From assembly GCA_012515235.1 (NCBI GenBank), contig JAAYYU010000148.1:114829-178828 (forward strand): a DNA stretch of 64,000 nucleotides, given 5' to 3'. Below the pieces are notes generated by a model, which saw only the letters and a program-made list of their open reading frames with translations, was not told the DNA's origin and did not search any database. The DNA is from Candidatus Anammoximicrobium sp. GTDB taxonomy: Bacteria; Planctomycetota; Planctomycetia; Pirellulales; Pirellulaceae. How positions within the stretch are numbered: the stretch's first letter is position 1; the number at the start of each line of letters is the position of its first letter. This document shows, piece after piece, positions 58,628 through 64,000 of this stretch. The translations under genes and the position numbers were made by a program.

Positions 58628-60229
58628 ATGCGCATCGCCCTTGCTTGCGTCGCGTTGCTGGCTTCGGCCGTTACAGGCTTCGCGGCGAATCCAGCCGCGG
58701 ATTCGTCCGGGAACAGCACGCCCGTCTTCCTGGCGGCCAACCAGCTGTCGATCGCGACGGGCAATCCCTCGCTCGTGCTCATGTCCAACGGTTCCACGCA
58801 CATCCCGGTGTGGTCCTTGTCGGGAGGCACGGCCGGACAGTCCGTCGTCGGCGTCGTGGCCCTGCCGGGCGGATGCGCCGCCGTGCAGGTCGAGATCGTC
58901 GTGACCACGTCGGAAGCGCCGACGAACCCAGGGTCCGAAGACGTCTACAGGGTCCACCTCTCGCAACTGGCGGAGAACGCACCCTTCACGCAGCGGTATT
59001 ACCTCGGCACCCCGGTCAGGACAGGGCTGCCGGCCGAGCCGTTCCATTCTCGGACCATCGTCCTGGAGTCGTATTACGCCGTGGTGCCTGACGCCCCCTT
59101 GTGCGTGCGCATCCAGCGCGAACCGACCGACCCCGCCGATACGTTCACCCGTCCGACCGGACTGGCCATGGTCAAGGTGACGCCGGTGAAGCCCCCCGCC
59201 AAGTCCTACGTCGTGCAGGAGGCCAATCGCTACAACTCATGGCCGATGATCCAGGCCCTCGGCGACAAGCTGGTCTGCGTGTACAGCCGCGGGTCGGCCC
59301 ACAGCATCGGCGAAGACGAGCGGGCCGTCTACGCGCGCCTTTCGGCGGACCGCGGCCAGACCTGGTCGGACGAAACGCTTGTCGCCAACACGCCCGGCTT
59401 TGGCGAAGTCGCCGTCGGCAAAGGACTGGACTCCACCGGGGCGATGCTCCTCTGGGTGCGCCGAGTCGGCGGCGAGCGGCTCCAGGATCTCTACCGCACG
59501 ACGGACGGCGTGACGTTCCAACTCCTGGCGACGCCGAAGCTGGCCGTGATGCCGATGCAGATCACCGACGTCTTCACGGTCCCGAAGGTCGGGCTGATGG
59601 CGCTGTGGTTCGCAGGAAACTACGCCGACGACACGGATCACTCGTGGGGCACGCTGACCAGCGCGGACGACGGCGCGAGTTGGAAGCAGACTGTCGTCGA
59701 ATCCGGGCTGAGCAGGTCGCAGTGGCCGACCGAACCTTCCGCCGTCTACCTCGGCGCCGGCCGAATCCTCGCGATCGGGCGGTCGGAAACCTGGGGCGGT
59801 TCGTCCACGGAGCGATCCCAGTTCCAGCTGACGTCGACCGATGACGGCGCGACCTGGAATCGCGCGCAGACGAACATCGGCGAGGTCGTCGGCTCCACGC
59901 CGAGCCTGATTCTGGACCCGAAGACCGGCTTGGTCAGCAACTACTACTACCAGCGCGGCCGGGGCGGCGTTCTGCGACGCCGGGTCGCCGATCCCGCCCT
60001 CGTGTTCGACCATCCGCTCCAGTGGCCCACATCCGAGGCGGTCGCCACCGGCAGCGAACTCCCGCTCGACGCGGGCAACGTGAATGCCACCGCGATCGGC
60101 GACGCGCACTTCCTCGCCTTCTACTCCGGCAAGGCTCCCGATACGGCCGTCCTAGTATCCGCGGTCCCTGCGCCCACCGGCAGCAACTCGGCCACCGGCC
60201 ACCCCGCCTTGCCTGGGGAGAAAAAATGA
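58628..60229 (+). CDS. Sialidase-fold exported protein with N-terminal beta domain
   Basis: The 533-residue protein has a signal peptide (IALACVALLASAVTGFAAN). An N-terminal beta domain (about 25-185) precedes a propeller with Asp-box-like motifs SADRGQTWS, SADDGASWK and STDDGATWN. Arg residues suited to a sialidase active site are not obvious, so catalysis is uncertain. AGGAAAA precedes the ATG at 58628. The gene is alone and converges on the SNF2 helicase. Confidence 0.8.
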   Translation: MRIALACVALLASAVTGFAANPAADSSGNSTPVFLAANQLSIATGNPSLVLMSNGSTHIPVWSLSGGTAGQSVVGVVALPGGCAAVQVEIVVTTSEAPTNPGSEDVYRVHLSQLAENAPFTQRYYLGTPVRTGLPAEPFHSRTIVLESYYAVVPDAPLCVRIQREPTDPADTFTRPTGLAMVKVTPVKPPAKSYVVQEANRYNSWPMIQALGDKLVCVYSRGSAHSIGEDERAVYARLSADRGQTWSDETLVANTPGFGEVAVGKGLDSTGAMLLWVRRVGGERLQDLYRTTDGVTFQLLATPKLAVMPMQITDVFTVPKVGLMALWFAGNYADDTDHSWGTLTSADDGASWKQTVVESGLSRSQWPTEPSAVYLGAGRILAIGRSETWGGSSTERSQFQLTSTDDGATWNRAQTNIGEVVGSTPSLILDPKTGLVSNYYYQRGRGGVLRRRVADPALVFDHPLQWPTSEAVATGSELPLDAGNVNATAIGDAHFLAFYSGKAPDTAVLVSAVPAPTGSNSATGHPALPGEKK

Positions 60230-60263
60230 GTCGCGGGCACGCGCTTGCCCGGCGGTGCGACGG

Positions 60264-62165
60264 CTAGGCCACGGCCTGGAGCGGGCCTTTGGGCGTGCGC
60301 AGATTGAACAGGCCGAAGATTTCGTCTTGCGTCAAGCCGACGTTTTGCCGCGGGCCTTCTTGCTGGGAGAAGATCTGGTCGAACAGGGCGCGTTTCTCTT
60401 CCAGCACCTGGTTGATGCGTTCTTCGATCGTGCCCAGCGTCAGCATCCGGGTCACGGTCACGGAGCCGGCCACGCCGATCCGGTGAGCCCGGTTGATGGC
60501 CTGGTCTTCGATGGCCGGATTCCACCAGCGGTCGAACAGGAACACGTAGCGGCAGAACTGCAGGTTCAGGCCGACGCTGCCCGCGCCGTAGCTCATCAGA
60601 ATCACGTGTTTTTCCGGGTCGTTGCGGAAGCGTTCGATCACGCCGTCGCGCTGTTTGGACGGGATCCGCCCGTGATACTCCAGCGTGCCGAAGCGGTGCA
60701 GGTGCTCTTTCAGGCGGTCCAGGCAGTGGACCCACTGGCTGAAGATGATGGCCTTTTGGCCGCTGGCCGCGACTTCTTCCATGTCGGCCTCGATGCGTTC
60801 CAGCTTGCTGCTGGCCCCCGTCACGGGGTCGAAATTGCAGATTTGCTTGAGCCGCAGCACGAGTTCGAACACGTGCTGGATCGTGATTCCCTCGCCCATG
60901 CCTTCCAGCCGCAGCACGCCTTCTTCTTCGGCCATTTGGTAGGTGGACGATTGTTCGGGCGTAAGTTCCAACTCGGCGTCCCGGAACAGCTTGGGGGGCA
61001 TGTCGGTGAGCACCATGTCCTTGGTCCGCCGCAGGACATAGTCGCGTGTGGCCTTGGCCATTTGCCGCGGTTTCATGGCTGGCGACAGATAGCCGTGAGC
61101 CAGAAAGTCGAAGATGCCGACGAGGTCTTCCGAGCTGTTTTCGATGGGGGTGCCGGTCAGGGCCCAATTCCGCGATCGCGAGATGGCGCGGACGACCTGG
61201 CTGGTGGTGCTCGACCGATTCTTGATCCGCTGGGCTTCGTCCAGGACGACCAGGTCGAAGTGCAGCGCCGGATCGGTGATCACATCTCGGTCGCGCATCA
61301 GCAGTTCGTAGTTGGCGATCTTGACCGGCGCCTGCGGTTGCTGCCACTGCCACTCGCGGCGGGCGCGTTCGCCTTCGATAATCGCCAGCGGGACTTCCGG
61401 GGCCCAGAGCAGAAACTCGCGCCGCCAGTTGGTCACCAGCGGCTTGGGGCACACCAGCAGCACGTTGCGGATTTCGCCGGAATACAAGAGCAGGCGAATC
61501 GTGCTGATGGCCTGCATGGTCTTGCCCAGTCCCATCTCGTCCGCCAAGATGGCGCTGTACCGCGGATACAGGAAGGCGATGCCGGCCAACTGGTACGGGA
61601 ACGGCTCGAAGGGGAACTCCAGCGAGTCCGCCGCCACGAGGGATTCCAGCGACGGCTGCAGCACGTAGTACAGCCGGTCCTGCAGCTTGATGACGTCCTC
61701 GGGCGGCGCGATGCGGGTGACCTTGGGCGTGGCGCCGTCCGGACGCGACGGGACCGCGGCGGGCTTGCGCGCGTCGCTCTTGCCGGCCTGCTGCTGGAAG
61801 GCCCAGGCCGGGGCTTCGGGAAACGTGAAACTGAACGTCTTGACGGGCCAGCGGCGGAACTGGACCGAGAGCACCTTGGGCGTTTCCGCGTCGATCGCCA
61901 CGCGCTCGACGACGACCTTGGGCGGACGGGCGAGGGCGACGTTCCACCCGGTATTAAACGGCGCGACGGGAATGTCCAAGTCCAGCCGCGTGACCGCGGG
62001 CCGGGCGTCGCGGGGAACGCCGACCGATTCCAACTCGCGGCTTAACGGAGCGTCCGCGCGGGGAGGGAGCAGGGGACATGGGCCCGGCGTCATACCCGAC
62101 GGCGACGGAACGGAAAACGCCATTTCTTCCGCCGGACGCGGATCCCAGGCGGCTGTGTCGTCCAT
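60264..62165 (-). CDS. SNF2 family DEAD/DEAH helicase
   Basis: The 633-residue protein has a perfect AAGGAGGTGA ribosome-binding site before the ATG at 62165. An N-terminal region of about 150 residues of unknown function precedes the two RecA-like lobes: ILADEMGLGKTMQAISTI (Walker A), VLDEAQRIKN (motif II), ALTGTPIENSSEDL (motif III), IFSQWVHCLDRLKEHL, and SYGAGSVGLNLQFC with RWWNPAIEDQAINRAHRIG (motifs V and VI). SNF2 proteins move along double-stranded DNA. It is 163 bases downstream of a protein of unknown function on the same strand, possibly its partner. Confidence 0.92.
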   Translation of the reverse strand: MDDTAAWDPRPAEEMAFSVPSPSGMTPGPCPLLPPRADAPLSRELESVGVPRDARPAVTRLDLDIPVAPFNTGWNVALARPPKVVVERVAIDAETPKVLSVQFRRWPVKTFSFTFPEAPAWAFQQQAGKSDARKPAAVPSRPDGATPKVTRIAPPEDVIKLQDRLYYVLQPSLESLVAADSLEFPFEPFPYQLAGIAFLYPRYSAILADEMGLGKTMQAISTIRLLLYSGEIRNVLLVCPKPLVTNWRREFLLWAPEVPLAIIEGERARREWQWQQPQAPVKIANYELLMRDRDVITDPALHFDLVVLDEAQRIKNRSSTTSQVVRAISRSRNWALTGTPIENSSEDLVGIFDFLAHGYLSPAMKPRQMAKATRDYVLRRTKDMVLTDMPPKLFRDAELELTPEQSSTYQMAEEEGVLRLEGMGEGITIQHVFELVLRLKQICNFDPVTGASSKLERIEADMEEVAASGQKAIIFSQWVHCLDRLKEHLHRFGTLEYHGRIPSKQRDGVIERFRNDPEKHVILMSYGAGSVGLNLQFCRYVFLFDRWWNPAIEDQAINRAHRIGVAGSVTVTRMLTLGTIEERINQVLEEKRALFDQIFSQQEGPRQNVGLTQDEIFGLFNLRTPKGPLQAVA

Positions 62166-62328
62166 CTTGGTCACCTCCTTGCCCGACGGAGGGCTGGCCG
62201 AGTCGTGCGGCTGTTCGCGGAATTCCGGTCCATCCAACACGGCTGGCAGAGCCCTGCTGCAAATCGCGCAAGGCGGCTTGGCGCGGAGAGCCGTGCTGCG
62301 AATCGGACGGTGTCTGTTACGCTTGGTG

Positions 62329-62928
62329 TTACGCTTGTCGCGGTGCGCTGCGCCGGGCCTCGTCGAGGGCCTCGCGGATCCGCCCAAACGGTTCCAGCAG
62401 ATCGAAATCGGCGGCCGATGGTTCCCAGTGTTTGACGATGATCGGGGCGTCCTGTTCGTGGCCCTGCAGCACCGCCAGGCGTTGGCTGCCGACCTGGAAG
62501 GTGTGCAGTCGCAGGCCGAACGGCGAGGGCGGGCCGGAGCGGCCTTCGTCCAGACGCAAGGGCCCGGCTGGTTCGTTCGCGCCGGCGTCCGCACGGTCGG
62601 CCGGCGGGAGTACGCAAGCCACGGGCAGCGACGTGAAATCGCGGACGGCCAGAATGGGCTCGGCATCGGTGAAGATCACTAAGGGCGTGGTCTTCGCTTT
62701 CTCCAGCAAAGCCTGCCCGATCTGTTCGCCGTACAGGTATGCCCTTAAGGTGGCCCCGTACAGGATTTCCTGGGCGCGGCTGGGCCGTACCGGGGCGGTG
62801 CAGTGAAACTCCAAGGGACGGCCGGCAGTGTTCAGGATCAGGTAACCTCCAAACAGTCCTTGCGCTTCGTGTTCGCAGACTGTCAGAAATCCCACCGGCT
62901 GAGAGGCTCGCGGACCGCTGGATGTCAT
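62329..62928 (-). CDS. Hypothetical protein next to SNF2 helicase
   Basis: The 199-residue protein (SGPRASQPVGFLTVCEHEAQ, LFGGYLILNTAGRPLEFHC, RAQEILYGATLRAYLYGEQI) has alternating strand and helix regions, and a C-terminal part ending VKHWEPSAADFDLLEPFGRI. I do not recognise a family. It precedes the helicase on the same strand, so a shared role in DNA handling is possible. The start is the ATG at 62928; its ribosome-binding site is weak. Confidence 0.75.
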   Translation of the reverse strand: MTSSGPRASQPVGFLTVCEHEAQGLFGGYLILNTAGRPLEFHCTAPVRPSRAQEILYGATLRAYLYGEQIGQALLEKAKTTPLVIFTDAEPILAVRDFTSLPVACVLPPADRADAGANEPAGPLRLDEGRSGPPSPFGLRLHTFQVGSQRLAVLQGHEQDAPIIVKHWEPSAADFDLLEPFGRIREALDEARRSAPRQA

Positions 62929-63029
62929 AGTGTCGATTGTGCTTTCTGAAACGAGTGCCTCACAAAGAATCGGGCGGCTTCCGGCTGTGACTTGAGCACC
63001 CCTGCCGTTTGTACGGGGCCGAAAACGCC

Positions 63030-63048
63030 GTGCCAGCATGGCTGGCAC
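63030..63048. repeat. Hairpin gtgccagc / gctggcac
   Basis: A perfect 8-bp palindrome with a 3-base loop lies in the intergenic region between divergent genes (62928 and 63165). It could be an operator or one of the short dispersed palindromes. Confidence 0.35.
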
Positions 63049-63070
63049 CGCTGTAAATCCCGCCGGTGAC

Positions 63071-63100
63071 TCGACAACGGGGATCAGCCGTGACTATACT
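63071..63100 (+). promoter_or_regulatory. Predicted promoter of the 155-residue protein gene
   Basis: A -35 TCGACA (63071-63076), an 18-base spacer and a -10 TATACT (63095-63100) each match five of six consensus bases. Transcription would start about 60 bases before the ATG at 63165. Confidence 0.5.
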
Positions 63101-63164
63101 AGGCCTTGTAGTGGTCTTGACGATTTTGACGCCTCGGCGACTTTAACTCGGACCGGACCTTCCC

Positions 63165-63632
63165 ATGACCTACGATCCCCAGCAGTTTCCACCGCTGTTT
63201 TCTATCGACGTCGTGGCCTCGTCAGCGGAGGGCGCCTCCGCCCCCAGCGGCGACAAGACCGAGTGGGTGATCGCCTTGCTCCGGCAGTTGGTGACGGGGC
63301 AGGAGCGGCAGAACAGGCTGCTGGAAGGGATTCTGCAACAGACGAACCTGACGCAACGCCAGCGGCAGTCGGAATTGGGGCAGTGGAAGCAAGCCAACCC
63401 GCGGTTGGCCCAACAGTGCAAGCAGGCGGCCGAGACGCTGAACCGCGTGCAAAACGAGTTCCTGCAGCGTCTGACGGACGAGGTCGCCGACAACGAGGAC
63501 TGTCTGCTGGACGGCGAATTCATGCTCGATGAATTCGTGGACCGCTTTGGTCCGCGGCTGGCGCATCTGAACGGCGTGCTGCACGTGCTGGCGCAGCTGA
63601 GCTACGTCCCGGAAGCGCCGGAGGGGCACTAG
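63165..63632 (+). CDS. Hypothetical helical protein
   Basis: The 155-residue protein is Gln/Leu-rich and mostly helical (WVIALLRQLVTGQERQNRLL, GILQQTNLTQRQRQSELGQW, ETLNRVQNEFLQRLTDEVAD), likely forming a coiled coil. Its acidic centre reads DNEDCLLDGEFMLDEFVDRF. No family is recognised. It diverges from the gene next to the SNF2 helicase and is followed by a 25-bp inverted repeat. Confidence 0.75.
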   Translation: MTYDPQQFPPLFSIDVVASSAEGASAPSGDKTEWVIALLRQLVTGQERQNRLLEGILQQTNLTQRQRQSELGQWKQANPRLAQQCKQAAETLNRVQNEFLQRLTDEVADNEDCLLDGEFMLDEFVDRFGPRLAHLNGVLHVLAQLSYVPEAPEGH

Positions 63633-63717
63633 TCGCAGCGGCCGCAGAAGACGGCCGTCTACGTCGGCTTTGTCAGGCCGCCAGCGCACTTCGAAGTTGT
63701 GCATTTCGATAGGAGGT

Positions 63718-63796
63718 AGCCGAATTCGTGAGAATTCGGAGGTCCTGGACGTCGCCTGCCGCCACGGCACACCTCCGAGTTCTCACGAATTCGGCT
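63718..63796. repeat. Palindromic element with 25-bp arms
   Basis: Arms 63718-63742 (agccgaattcgtgagaattc...) and 63772-63796 are reverse complements at 24 of 25 positions, the exception forming a G-U pair. The loop is 29 bases. It resembles the 33-bp palindromes in layout but not in sequence. Confidence 0.75.
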
Positions 63797-64000
63797 GCCC
63801 CCGCTCGGACTTCCGGTTCAATTCGATCTTGTCGTCCCGTGCTGCGGGAATGCACCCGATGGCCGTTGTTCGGCTAGTCGGAAGTTCCCTTCTTGAAAAC
63901 CGTAGTTTCTCCGGTGTTTCGTGGGGTTTTTGCTCAGATCGGGTGCGCTGGTTCTGCCTACACGCTGATGGACTGGAGCAGTTTGAGAGCTCTTTGCTGC
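63797..64000. other. Window end, no feature seen
   Basis: About 200 bases after the palindrome hold no open frame of coding quality or RNA that I can recognise. Confidence 0.4.

Noticed and set aside
1..64000. CRISPR arrays, prophage or intact insertion sequences
   Set aside because: No regularly spaced direct repeats, phage structural genes or transposase reading frames were seen; the repeats found are palindromic and short.

Overview
The window is a high-GC, gene-dense bacterial chromosome segment that reads as a member of the Planctomycetota, probably of Pirellulales type. The marks are a DUF1559 pseudopilin-like protein, a two-domain DUF1080 (3-keto-glycoside hydrolase family) protein, four Gfo/Idh/MocA oxidoreductases of which three carry twin-arginine signals, a protein opening with the planctomycete FDPYHKWL J-like domain, many secreted sialidase-fold and glycosidase-like proteins, and short palindromic intergenic repeats. 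No tRNA, rRNA, CRISPR array, prophage or intact transposase was seen.

Layout. 1-9000: the 3' end of pnp, a YjbQ-family gene, a DUF3500 protein, a divergent fucosidase-like/sialidase-like pair, then a minus-strand set (LysE exporter, unknown, GNAT, small membrane protein). 9018-11957: nrdJ, the B12-dependent ribonucleotide reductase, behind a promoter and two NrdR-box-like sites 32 bp apart. 12974-19772: a seven-gene minus-strand operon (Gfo/Idh, ROK regulator, Fe-dependent alcohol dehydrogenase, split transketolase, divergent RpiB-like isomerase, TauE exporter) behind a strong promoter. 19909-25715: a divergent plus-strand operon (DUF1080, exported Gfo/Idh, MFS transporter, NagB-like isomerase, PIG-L deacetylase). 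25768-38140: a NodB-like exported protein, infA, a secretin-like protein, a GT2/membrane protein pair, a sialidase-SGNH fusion, an orphan antitoxin-like gene, another exported Gfo/Idh and a metallophosphoesterase.

38393-43047 is a compact metal-uptake operon transcribed leftward: an exported tetrapyrrole-methylase-like protein, a NikK-like DUF4198 protein, a CbiM-NikL fusion, CbiQ and CbiO. A DmeF-type Co/Ni efflux gene lies at 57403. With nrdJ these give the window a cobalt/cobalamin theme. 43154-64000 holds a DUF1559 protein, an exported Gfo/Idh, a HEAT-repeat protein, a GT39-like protein, a GH32 protein that has lost its usual acid/base Glu, two toxin-antitoxin remnants, a large J-like/beta-helix protein, a sialidase-fold protein and a SNF2 helicase.

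The two best candidates for undescribed biology are as follows. (1) The 12974-19772 operon combines a split transketolase, a kinase-free gene set, an RpiB-like protein without its ring-opening and phosphate-site residues, Fe-ADH and a sulfonate-type exporter. It resembles a sulfo-transketolase (sulfoquinovose) pathway. (2) The metal operon starts with a tetrapyrrole methylase that carries a cleavable export signal, although its cofactor SAM is cytoplasmic. Two perfect 33-bp inverted repeats with compensating base changes (50465-50563 and 57145-57243) define a palindromic element family.
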